This document shows, in pieces, positions 17,043 to 24,564 of a stretch of DNA of 25,685 nt. Positions within the stretch are counted from its first letter, which is position 1. Every line of letters begins with the position of its first letter. The position numbers and the translations under genes were made by a program. The notes beneath the pieces were generated by a model. That model made no database searches. It had not been told where the DNA came from and saw only the letters and a list, made by a program, of their open reading frames with translations. Location: positions 1 through 25,685 of the forward strand of contig CAVDWX010000050.1 of the NCBI GenBank assembly GCA_963612735.1, read 5' to 3'. The DNA is from CAVDWX01 sp963612735 (GTDB lineage Bacteria; Bacillota_I; Bacilli_A; RFN20; CAG-826).

Positions 17043-18063
17043 TATAATATTGTTTATACCATCTAGCAAATTCTTTTAATCCATCTCTTAATGATGTATT
17101 AGGTTTATAAGCAAAGTCTTTCTCTAATTCACTTGTATCAGCGTATGTAATAGGGACATCTCCTTTTTGCATAGGCACTAATTCGATGTGCTTATTAATG
17201 TCAAAGTCACTTGGAAGAACATGAGCGTTAATCAATTCTTCACTTAATATATTAACAAAATCTAGCAAATTTTCAGGATGGTTATTACCAATGTTATATA
17301 TCTTATATGGAGGGATGGGAAGTCCATCTTCTCCATCTACTTTAATAGGTGCATGATATATAACTTTAATAATACCTTCCACGATATCATCGATATAAGT
17401 GAAGTCTCTTTGACAATTACCATAATTAAATATCTTAATATTTTCACCTTTAATTAATTTGTTAGTGAAAGAAAAATACGCCATATCAGGTCGACCAAGT
17501 GGACCATAGACGGTAAAGAATCTTAATCCAGTCGTTGGAATGTTATATAGCTTAGAATAAGAATAAGCTAATAATTCATTAGACTTCTTCGTCGCAGCGT
17601 ATAAGCTAACTGGATGATCAACATTATCAGTTTCACTAAATGGAATCTTATTATTTCCTCCATATACACTAGAAGAAGAAGCATATACTAGATGTTTGAC
17701 ATCATGATATCGACATGCTTCTAAGATATTATAAAAACCAATGATATTAGAATTAATATAAGCATCGGGATTAGTAATTGAATATCTCACCCCCGCTTGC
17801 GCTGCTAGATTAATCACATATGTAAAATTGTATGTATTAAATAAATCAGTAATATCATCTTTAGATGATAAATCGCCTTTAATAAAGGTGAAATTATGAT
17901 ATTTTGATAATAATCTTAATCTCTCTTCTTTAAGCGAAACATCATAATAATCATTAATATTATCAAAACCAATAACAGTATATCCTTCATCTAATAATCT
18001 TTTAGATAAATAATAACCAATGAATCCAGCGGCGCCTGTAACTAAATATAAATCTTTTTCCAT
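17035..18063 (-). CDS. UDP-glucuronate 4-epimerase
   Basis: A 342-residue extended SDR enzyme that interconverts UDP-glucuronate and UDP-galacturonate. The NAD loop is G10-AAG-FIG16. The sequence follows the GlcA 4-epimerase subgroup closely: FDNINDYYDVSLKEERL (33-49), AAQAGVRYSI (87-96), YASSSSVYGGNNKIPFSE (127-144), VDHPVSLYAATKK with Y155xxxK159, and GLRFFTVYGPLGRPDMAYF. DYYDVxLKxxRL and SLYAATKKSNE separate this group from plain GalE. It is the last gene of the minus-strand unit starting at 24507, three bases after the poly-G-bearing GT2 stop, with a weak ribosome binding site, so its translation may depend on that gene. Its substrate comes from the dehydrogenase encoded at 20370-21578. 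Confidence 0.92.
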   Translation of the reverse strand: MEKDLYLVTGAAGFIGYYLSKRLLDEGYTVIGFDNINDYYDVSLKEERLRLLSKYHNFTFIKGDLSSKDDITDLFNTYNFTYVINLAAQAGVRYSITNPDAYINSNIIGFYNILEACRYHDVKHLVYASSSSVYGGNNKIPFSETDNVDHPVSLYAATKKSNELLAYSYSKLYNIPTTGLRFFTVYGPLGRPDMAYFSFTNKLIKGENIKIFNYGNCQRDFTYIDDIVEGIIKVIYHAPIKVDGEDGLPIPPYKIYNIGNNHPENLLDFVNILSEELINAHVLPSDFDINKHIELVPMQKGDVPITYADTSELEKDFAYKPNTSLRDGLKEFARWYKQYYIK

Positions 18064-18066
18064 AAA

Positions 18067-19200
18067 TTAAATAAGTGGCATTGCTAATATAAATTTAAAA
18101 TAGCTTCTATTAATTAGTGCCCCCCCCAGCAGAGAATAGCGATAAGTGTTATTAACATCATATTGAAACAAATTATATTTCTTAATAAAATCACACCACA
18201 TATAAAATATGCATTTAATAATTTTCGGTTTTAAAAATTTAATGCGACCATACGTTAATTTGATTTGTCTAAAAATATAACCTAAATCATAATTTGATAA
18301 AGTTAATCCTAACTTAATTTTATCTTTATATAAGGAATCAACAACATAATAAGAATCAATCGCTTTAGGTTTAGTTCGACTGGAATGAGTTATTCCTGAT
18401 TGATTTGAAACATAATTATAAATAGGTTTATTAACATAACTTACTACTTTAGCCTTACTAACCATAATAATCGCATTAATTGAATCTTCAAATAAATAGC
18501 CAATTGGAAAGCATAGATCTTGCCACATTTCTCTTTTATAAACCTTTCCACAAGCAAAGCCAGAAACTAAATTAACAGTTGGATCAATGATCCCTTCTTT
18601 ATAATTATAGCAATAAGACCTATTCATACCACCTGAACTAAAAGAATTAAATCCACCAAAAGCAATATCACTATTATATTTAAATGCACTATCTAATAAA
18701 ACATCAATACAATCGTTAGTGATAAAATCGTCTCCATCAACAAACATGATATATCGACCTTTACAAATACTTATTCCAGCATTTCTTCCAGCTGAAAGCC
18801 CTTGATTTTCTTGATGAATAATCGTGATATTATTAATATCTTCATACGCTTTTAAAACATCTTTAGTGTTATCGTTACTTCCATCATTAACAATAATTAT
18901 TTCATAGCGATATTTACTATTTTGATGAAGAATAGAATCGATGCAGCGTTTAATCGTGCTCGCATTATTATAAGTTGAAATAATAATTGATAAATCATAT
19001 TTAATATCGTTTAGAAATTCTTTATCTCTAGTACATATTGCAGAAGAGCAAGGATTAATAGAATATTCATTTAATATTTCTTTAGCCTTATTATCATCTA
19101 TTTTAGAAAAACAAAAAAACAAAGATATCGTCTTTAAAAATGATCGACTAACAAATTTAGTGCCGCGAATAAGGCGTTTTATTTTTTTATTTAAATCCAT
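18067..19200 (-). CDS. GT2 family glycosyltransferase with C-terminal poly-G tract
   Basis: A 377-residue GT2 enzyme with an extra ~67-residue N-terminal segment before the GT-A domain. Core motifs: LSIIISTYNNASTIKRCI (70-87), EIIIVNDGSNDNT (N105-D106), ENQGLSAGRNAGISICKG and the metal-binding DGDD at 155-158, with LFEDS as the likely catalytic ED. Eight consecutive G on the coding strand (18120-18127) encode parts of L358-G359-G360-A361. As sequenced the frame is open to the natural stop three bases before the epimerase gene. One base more or less gives a stop after residue 363 or 361, losing about 15 basic-hydrophobic residues. AAAGGA precedes the ATG, inside the end of the CapA-like gene. 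The role is addition of a sugar or side branch. Confidence 0.9.
   Translation of the reverse strand: MDLNKKIKRLIRGTKFVSRSFLKTISLFFCFSKIDDNKAKEILNEYSINPCSSAICTRDKEFLNDIKYDLSIIISTYNNASTIKRCIDSILHQNSKYRYEIIIVNDGSNDNTKDVLKAYEDINNITIIHQENQGLSAGRNAGISICKGRYIMFVDGDDFITNDCIDVLLDSAFKYNSDIAFGGFNSFSSGGMNRSYCYNYKEGIIDPTVNLVSGFACGKVYKREMWQDLCFPIGYLFEDSINAIIMVSKAKVVSYVNKPIYNYVSNQSGITHSSRTKPKAIDSYYVVDSLYKDKIKLGLTLSNYDLGYIFRQIKLTYGRIKFLKPKIIKCIFYMWCDFIKKYNLFQYDVNNTYRYSLLGGALINRSYFKFILAMPLI
18120..18127 (-). repeat. Poly-G(8) tract in GT2 gene, predicted phase-variation site
   Basis: Eight C on the plus strand, read as eight G in the coding strand, covering codons 358-361. With 8 G the frame is open. With 9 G it reads GGG-T-N-stop, and with 7 G it reads GG-H-stop. 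Long G runs are rare in this AT-rich DNA and slip during replication. Confidence 0.75.
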
Positions 19201-19201
19201 A

Positions 19202-20362
19202 TTATTTTTCCTTTAATAATTCTTTTATTCCAGTAGTCAATACTTCTAAATGAGCTTCACATTCTAAAACATTAAGTAAGGACAATAATTGTTCTTTGTG
19301 ATAGCGATGTTTAACATAAATTTTAGTTAAACGATGGCCACTCAATTTATTTATAATTCGATATATGATATTTTTCTTTCCGATTCCAGATACACTTTCT
19401 AAATATGAATAGATACGTTTTAAAGAATAAGTATTATATAAAGAAAGTAATTTATCATCATCCTTAGAGATTAATGAACGTTCATTAAATGAAGATAATA
19501 TTTTTTCTTTATCTTTTTTATTAGCTAATAAACATCCTTTTTGATAGCGACGAATAGGAAGATAATCAATCTTTAATTGTTTATTATCATCAATCTCTAA
19601 ATGGACGATTAATGAATTAAGAAGTAAATCTTTATCATCCTCACTCGCAAAGAGGAAATTACCACATCCGTATATAATAACCCCCCCCTCATAGTCTTCT
19701 TTAGAGCCAATGCAATGTGAATGTTGACATATCACCATATCAGCGCCACTTTTGATTAGATAATGACAAACCTTTTTTAAATTAGGACTGGGGTAGCAAT
19801 ATAATTCTTTCCCACCGTGATATAAGCATATAAGGTAATCACAATTTGATTTAAGATACTTAATATCATTATTAACATTAATTAAATCAATAGGATTAGC
19901 GCCACCTTCACTTTCACTAGCAAGAGAAAATTCATGTTCCGCGCATGAATATATACCAATCTTATAACCATTAATTTCTTTAATTAAAGGCTTTCTAGCT
20001 TCAAAAATATTATTGCCCACTCCTAAATAAGAAATATTATTATCTTTTAATACCTCAATAGTGTCATTTATTCCTTCTACATCGTAATCTTTGATATGGT
20101 TATTAGCTAGCGAACAAACATGGATATTTAAATCCTTAATGCCTTTAATCGTATTTTTATCCGCTTTTAAATTTGGCCCATTTTTATGAATTTTATGATT
20201 GCTATCAGTTAAAGGACATTCTAGATTAACGATATTTAAATCGCTATTTTTTAATAAAGAAAAAATCTCTTCACCAACTAGATTAATAACATCTCCATTT
20301 TTAAATAATTCTTCATTAAGAGAAGTTGGAACAACATCACCGCATATATTAATCTTAATCAT
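19202..20362 (-). CDS. CapA-like metallophosphatase-fold protein with internal poly-G tract
   Basis: A 386-residue CapA/PgsA-family protein (PGA_cap, calcineurin-like fold). Metal-site motifs are visible: GD at 8-9, NLECPLT (N46-E48), SLANNHIKDYD (N87-H89, D92), LYHGGKE, CQHSH (H214, H216) and IYGCGNF (230-236). Family members occur in poly-gamma-glutamate and capsule loci. Unlike typical CapA it begins directly with the catalytic domain, without an N-terminal membrane anchor, and no CapB or CapC partner is present, so it probably acts in the cytoplasm on an amino-acid-decorated glycan precursor. Eight G (19681-19688) encode E225-G226-G227-V228 just before the GNF motif. A one-base slip truncates it at residue 234 or 250. 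It sits between ugd and a GT2 gene. Confidence 0.88.
   Translation of the reverse strand: MIKINICGDVVPTSLNEELFKNGDVINLVGEEIFSLLKNSDLNIVNLECPLTDSNHKIHKNGPNLKADKNTIKGIKDLNIHVCSLANNHIKDYDVEGINDTIEVLKDNNISYLGVGNNIFEARKPLIKEINGYKIGIYSCAEHEFSLASESEGGANPIDLINVNNDIKYLKSNCDYLICLYHGGKELYCYPSPNLKKVCHYLIKSGADMVICQHSHCIGSKEDYEGGVIIYGCGNFLFASEDDKDLLLNSLIVHLEIDDNKQLKIDYLPIRRYQKGCLLANKKDKEKILSSFNERSLISKDDDKLLSLYNTYSLKRIYSYLESVSGIGKKNIIYRIINKLSGHRLTKIYVKHRYHKEQLLSLLNVLECEAHLEVLTTGIKELLKEK
19681..19688 (-). repeat. Poly-G(8) tract in capA-like gene, predicted phase-variation site
   Basis: Eight C on the plus strand (eight G coding) covering codons 225-228. The frame is open with 8 G. A ninth G leads to a stop after six foreign residues following the glycines; seven G leads to a stop about 24 codons later. 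Both remove the GNF motif and the C-terminal 40 percent of the protein. Confidence 0.8.
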
Positions 20363-20369
20363 GTATAAA

Positions 20370-21578
20370 TTAATCTCTTTTAAATAGGTCTCTAGTATAT
20401 ACTTTATCCTTACATACTTCTAGAGCATCATCACATCGATTAGCGATGATGACATTAGATAATTTAATAAATTCTTCCAAGTTATTAATAACTTTACTAC
20501 CAAAGAAAGTATCATCTTTAAGCGTTGGTTCATAAACGATGACATTAACACCTTTCGCTTTAAGGCGTTTCATCACCCCTTGAATCGATGATTGTCTAAA
20601 ATTATCACTATTACTTTTCATCGTTAAACGATATATCCCAATCGTGATATTGCTAGCGTAATATTCATTAAAGTGAGCCATCTTTAAAACTTGATCAGCA
20701 ATGAAATCTTTTCTCGTACGATTTGAATCGACAATCGCACTGATAAGATTTTCGGGAATATGTTCAAAATTAGCTTTTAATTGTTTAGTGTCTTTAGGCA
20801 AACAGTATCCTCCATAACCAAAGGAAGGATTGTTATAATGACTTCCAATACGAGGATCTAAACACACTCCATCGATAATAGATTTAGTGTCTAACCCTTT
20901 AGATTCTGCATAAGTATCTAATTCATTAAAATAAGCAACGCGTAACGCTAAATAAGTATTAGCAAATAATTTAACCGCTTCAGCTTCAGTGGGGTTCATA
21001 TATAAAGTGGGAATATCTTCTTTAATAGCGCCTTCCACTAGTAGGGAAGCAAATTTATGAGCCTTTATTTCTAATTCTTTATCATTAAGTGGATAACCAA
21101 TAATAATACGGGAAGGATATAAATTATCATATAAAGCTTTAGATTCTCTTAAGAATTCAGGAGCAAAAATAATGTTATTAGTGTGATATTTATTTCTAAC
21201 TGATTCAGTATAACCAACCGGAACAGTTGATTTAATGACCATGATAGCGGAAGGATTAATCTTTAAAACTAATTCGATTACTTCTTCAACATGAGTGGTA
21301 TCAAAAAAGTTTCTCACTGGATCATAATTAGTGGGTGTAGCAATAATGACATAATCTGCATCTTTATACGCTACATCGCTATCTAATGTCGCTAATAAAT
21401 TTAAATTCTTATTTGCTAAATAATCTTCTATCTCTTTATCTTGAATCGGGGATATATGTTTATTAATTAAATCTACTTTTTCTTTAATGACATCAATAGC
21501 GATAACCTCATTATTTTGCGCTAATAAGGTGGCTAAAGATAAACCAACATAACCAGTACCCGCAACTGCAATCTTCAT
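20370..21578 (-). CDS. ugd: UDP-glucose 6-dehydrogenase
   Basis: Oxidises UDP-glucose to UDP-glucuronate with two NAD. From the ATG at 21578 it has 402 residues, the length of gram-positive HasB-type enzymes. Motifs (numbered from the upstream ATG at 21581): GTGYVGLSLA (8-17), IKSTVPVGYT (116-124), APEFLRES (E142), EAVKLFANTYLALRVAYFNE (K204) and the catalytic cysteine C260 in FGYGGYCLPKDT. Two ATG codons are in tandem; the second (21578) is preferred because GGAGG then lies six bases upstream and the protein starts MKIAVAGTG. The start overlaps the stop of the TupA-like ligase gene. Its product feeds the 4-epimerase encoded at 17035-18063 and, by inference, the C5-epimerase and the TupA-like ligases. 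Confidence 0.95.
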   Translation of the reverse strand: MKIAVAGTGYVGLSLATLLAQNNEVIAIDVIKEKVDLINKHISPIQDKEIEDYLANKNLNLLATLDSDVAYKDADYVIIATPTNYDPVRNFFDTTHVEEVIELVLKINPSAIMVIKSTVPVGYTESVRNKYHTNNIIFAPEFLRESKALYDNLYPSRIIIGYPLNDKELEIKAHKFASLLVEGAIKEDIPTLYMNPTEAEAVKLFANTYLALRVAYFNELDTYAESKGLDTKSIIDGVCLDPRIGSHYNNPSFGYGGYCLPKDTKQLKANFEHIPENLISAIVDSNRTRKDFIADQVLKMAHFNEYYASNITIGIYRLTMKSNSDNFRQSSIQGVMKRLKAKGVNVIVYEPTLKDDTFFGSKVINNLEEFIKLSNVIIANRCDDALEVCKDKVYTRDLFKRD

Positions 21579-22519
21579 CATTTACCTCCATGTGCCATCT
21601 TATAGAAAGGCGTATCAATAAAAGCTTTACCAAATTCTATATCATATCTTTTCTTAGTAAAAGCAGCACATCCTGAATCTTCAAAAAATGTAATCTCGCC
21701 AATTTTAAGTCCGTCAGTTGTCCAATAAAAATCCACTCTAGCAAAGCCTAATTTATTTCCAATTAAAGACGCTACTTTTTTCATTTCTTCCCAACATGTG
21801 GGTTTAACAATTTTCATATTTTTAGATGGCTTTAACGTTTCAAAATTGCAATTAATAAAAGTGAAATTTAAATTAAATAAAATTTGTCTCGTATCATGCC
21901 CTCTATTTAAAACAATATACCCAAACTTAACATCATTTCCAAAAACAAAAAATTTATAATCAATCAAATCATTACCATATGCTGGGACTAATAACTCTTC
22001 GGCAAATATTTTCGGTTCTATATCTTCATATACCCATTCACCATTATTATCTGAATATTTTTTAGTAAGAGCGATATCGAGTTTTTTAAATACTTCTTTA
22101 AAATCAGTAACTCCTTTATGACAAACATAAACACTTCCACAGTTATGATTAGTTTTTAAAACAAAATCGTGAGGAAGCTTATCTAAATCTATTTCAGAAG
22201 ATGAATTATATATTCCATATGTTTTAACAATATATTTATCTAAACCTAACTCTTTTAAAAATTGTTTCGAACCTAACTTATCAGCGCATTTCTTCCATAA
22301 GTCATTACGATAATTGACTTTAATCCATCCTACATACTCATTAAATGTTTTAGGATTAGAACAATCATATTTGTAATTTAATCTCCTTCTAGCGTGTTTA
22401 TTTTGTTTTTCACATGTATCTATATATTCACTAGGTAAAGGAAAAAAGTGATTATATACATATTTGAAGAATGTCTTGTTTTTAATAGCAAATAGCATTT
22501 TACTTGAGAATTTAGTCAT
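21578..22519 (-). CDS. TupA-like ATP-grasp ligase (copy without poly-G tract)
   Basis: A 313-residue ATP-grasp protein of the TupA family, named after a teichuronopeptide gene of alkaliphilic Bacillus. The family is predicted to form amide bonds between an amino acid and a carboxyl on a surface glycan, using ATP. Motifs: NPKTFNEYVGWIKV (55-68), LPHDFVLKTNHNCGSVYV (115-132), DYKFFVFG (187-194), and the metal/ATP site residues in ARVDFYW (260-266) and GEITFFEDSG (274-283). It is paralogous to the next gene upstream (22557-23495). A strong AAGGAG lies six bases before the ATG but within the 3' arm of a hairpin, which may make its translation depend on the upstream gene. The amino acid used is unknown. 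Confidence 0.87.
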   Translation of the reverse strand: MTKFSSKMLFAIKNKTFFKYVYNHFFPLPSEYIDTCEKQNKHARRRLNYKYDCSNPKTFNEYVGWIKVNYRNDLWKKCADKLGSKQFLKELGLDKYIVKTYGIYNSSSEIDLDKLPHDFVLKTNHNCGSVYVCHKGVTDFKEVFKKLDIALTKKYSDNNGEWVYEDIEPKIFAEELLVPAYGNDLIDYKFFVFGNDVKFGYIVLNRGHDTRQILFNLNFTFINCNFETLKPSKNMKIVKPTCWEEMKKVASLIGNKLGFARVDFYWTTDGLKIGEITFFEDSGCAAFTKKRYDIEFGKAFIDTPFYKMAHGGK

Positions 22520-22526
22520 TGCTTTC

Positions 22527-22550
22527 TCCTTCCATTATATAAAGGAAGGA
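22527..22550 (-). promoter_or_regulatory. Hairpin sequestering the ribosome binding site of the second TupA-like gene
   Basis: In the mRNA (minus strand) UCCUUCC (22550-22544) can pair perfectly with GGAAGGA (22533-22527) across a 10-base AU loop. The 3' arm contains most of the AAGGAG site (22531-22526) used by the gene starting at 22519. The 5' arm begins six bases after the stop of the upstream TupA-like gene at 22557, within reach of a terminating ribosome. A TATAAT in the loop (22539-22534) could also be a weak -10 box, but lacks a -35. Confidence 0.55.
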
Positions 22551-22556
22551 TTAAGC

Positions 22557-23495
22557 TTACCTTTCTTTATATTCCATTAGTGGAGCAAAATATCCACCGA
22601 TTATCTTATCCCATTCACCAGGATGGAAAGGGGCAAATCCCGCACTATCGAAGAATGTCATTTCACCAAAATAAATTTGATGATTAGTGCAATATAAGTC
22701 CACTCGCACATGCTGTATATTTTGGGATAATATCGTCGCAATTTTGATCATTGCATATATATCATCTTTTATATCATCTGTTATTTTGTAATTTCCTAGC
22801 CCCCCCCCCTGAGAAAATGGAAGTGGATTACAATTAATATCAAAATAATTGAATCTCACTTTTATATTTCTTTCACTTGAAACAAGAAAAAACTTCACAA
22901 CGCCATTAAAACAATAAAACTTAAAATCATTAATCCCTTCTTTAGGTGATTTCAAATAATGTTCGCATATAATACGAGGTTTAATATTCTTATAACACCA
23001 TTCGCGGTTACGAATATAATAATTCTCATTTAAGCCTATTTGTAAATTATGTTTAATCTTATTTATATCTTTATTAGTCAATTTAGATTTATCTTTACAT
23101 ATATACATCCCTAAACCACTATTATGATTACATTTAAGAACAAATTGATTTGGTAATGCATCAAAATCAATGTCATTAGGAGAATCAAAACATCCAATCA
23201 TCGGAATTAAATATTGTTCACCAATTTTATCCTTAACATAATCCCTTACTAAGATCTTGTCCGCTAAAGAGGTGAATAATGGATTTCTATCATATAATTT
23301 TAACCATTGTAGTTTTTCATTATAAGTAAGAGGATTATCTAAATCTAATTCCTTATGAAAATTAAGTTTATAAAGCTTCTTTAAATATAAATCATCAGGC
23401 ATAGAGATATTGCGCTTAACAAAAAAATCTATTTTGAATATATTCCAATAACGAATAGGATTTTTGATAAGATGAATAATTTTTGTATTAACCAT
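22557..23495 (-). CDS. TupA-like ATP-grasp ligase with internal poly-G tract
   Basis: A 312-residue TupA-family ATP-grasp protein, paralogue of its downstream neighbour and expected to ligate an amino acid to a glycan carboxyl. Motifs: NPLTYNEKLQWLKLYDRNPL (54-73), ALPNQFVLKCNHNSGLGMYI (113-132), DFKFYCFNG (190-198), VRVDLYC (263-269) and GEMTFFDSAGF (277-287). Ten G on the coding strand (22800-22809) encode Q229-G230-G231-G232 in a loop that the paralogue fills with unrelated residues. A slip of one base stops translation at residue 233 or 241, removing the RVDLY and GEMTF catalytic motifs, so the OFF state should be inactive. The ATG overlaps the end of the upstream GT2 gene by 8 bases, with a poor ribosome binding site. 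Confidence 0.88.
   Translation of the reverse strand: MVNTKIIHLIKNPIRYWNIFKIDFFVKRNISMPDDLYLKKLYKLNFHKELDLDNPLTYNEKLQWLKLYDRNPLFTSLADKILVRDYVKDKIGEQYLIPMIGCFDSPNDIDFDALPNQFVLKCNHNSGLGMYICKDKSKLTNKDINKIKHNLQIGLNENYYIRNREWCYKNIKPRIICEHYLKSPKEGINDFKFYCFNGVVKFFLVSSERNIKVRFNYFDINCNPLPFSQGGGLGNYKITDDIKDDIYAMIKIATILSQNIQHVRVDLYCTNHQIYFGEMTFFDSAGFAPFHPGEWDKIIGGYFAPLMEYKER
22800..22809 (-). repeat. Poly-G(10) tract in tupA-like gene, predicted phase-variation site
   Basis: Ten C on the plus strand (ten G coding), the longest G/C run in the window, covering codons 229-232. The frame is open with 10 G. Nine G gives an immediate TAG after the glycines; eleven G gives a TGA eight codons after them. Confidence 0.82.
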
Positions 23496-24507
23496 TTTTA
23501 CGCCTAACTAATTGATTTATAAAATAATTTGTTTTAGCAAATAAAAAAGCAAGGAAATAAAATTTAAAGTGAACAAAATAATAGAACAAAGAAAACTTTA
23601 ATGAAAGGTTGTAGCGTTTATTTATACCAAAAGTTTTAAGCATACCATTAATGAGAATTGCCCGCTTCTTGAAAGACTTAAAATGATTTGCTTCTTTTTC
23701 CTTATAAAAGTCTTTTAAATTGTTGAGCAAATAATGTATTGCTAATTCTTTTTGAAAGACATCAAGTGTAATTCCTTCACTAGAATTAATGCAAAATGAC
23801 ATGCAAAAATAAAAGTCATTCTCAGAAGGATTTTTAACCATTGAATTAGGAGTATTGCGATAATGATAATGGTAAATATTATCCGCAAAAAAATTATATT
23901 TACTATTTCTTACGATAAAAAATGAAAACAATTTATCTTCTCCACATTTTAGAGATGATGTAAGATATGCCCCATAATCTTCCTTTTTATACAAACTTAA
24001 TTTAAAAATTTTAAAGCAAACATTGTTAAGTGATGCATTAAATCTAACGTAATCAATGGCCCTATTAATATCTATATTTTGCAAATTCTTAATTTCAACA
24101 TTTGTCTTTCCGTCGAATGAAGTTTTAGTAAAGTTTGTAAAAATAATATCTGGTTTATCTTTGTTATTAATTATTTCATATAAATCTAGCAAATAATTAT
24201 CATCTATAAAGTCATCGCTATCAATAAATACAATATACTCGCCAACAGCTTCTTTAATAAGTGTGTGTCTAGCCAAATATAAGGATTTAACATCAGAATG
24301 GAGTAATTTAATCTTTTTAAAAGCGTATTTATTCTCGATTGTACTTTTTATTTGTTTGTTAATATTAGTGTCGCTTTGATCACATACTATAATTTCATAG
24401 TCAAAAAGATTATTAGTTATTTGAGATGTGACAGAATCTAGACATTCAAATAGTAAATTACTAATCCCAAGATTTGGAATTAGGACTGAAAACAAATATT
24501 TATTCAT
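23488..24507 (-). CDS. GT2 family glycosyltransferase
   Basis: A 339-residue GT2 enzyme, somewhat divergent: the first strand reads FSVLIPNLGISNLLFECL (6-23) instead of the usual PxYN loop, then EIIVCDQSDTN (38-48), LARHTLIKEAVGEYIVF and the metal-binding DSDD at 96-99, with CGEDKLFSF as the catalytic ED segment. The C-terminus is basic with hydrophobic stretches (about 300-330), suggesting membrane association. It is the first gene of the minus-strand unit that runs to 17035 and overlaps the following TupA-like gene by 8 bases. An extended -10 element lies only 10 bases before the ATG, so the leader must be very short. The substrate is unknown. Confidence 0.88.
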   Translation of the reverse strand: MNKYLFSVLIPNLGISNLLFECLDSVTSQITNNLFDYEIIVCDQSDTNINKQIKSTIENKYAFKKIKLLHSDVKSLYLARHTLIKEAVGEYIVFIDSDDFIDDNYLLDLYEIINNKDKPDIIFTNFTKTSFDGKTNVEIKNLQNIDINRAIDYVRFNASLNNVCFKIFKLSLYKKEDYGAYLTSSLKCGEDKLFSFFIVRNSKYNFFADNIYHYHYRNTPNSMVKNPSENDFYFCMSFCINSSEGITLDVFQKELAIHYLLNNLKDFYKEKEANHFKSFKKRAILINGMLKTFGINKRYNLSLKFSLFYYFVHFKFYFLAFLFAKTNYFINQLVRRKNG

Positions 24508-24517
24508 AACGCTAAAT

Positions 24518-24526
24518 AGTATACCA
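24518..24526 (-). promoter_or_regulatory. Extended -10 promoter for the phase-variable operon
   Basis: The minus strand reads TGGTATACT (TG-N-TATACT), with 10 bases between it and the ATG at 24507. Transcription would start within a few bases of the start codon and no Shine-Dalgarno sequence is present, as with the promoter at 14628-14656. No -35 box was recognised. Confidence 0.4.
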
Positions 24527-24564
24527 TTTTAATAAAAGGAAAAGGAAAATTTATTCAATAGCAT

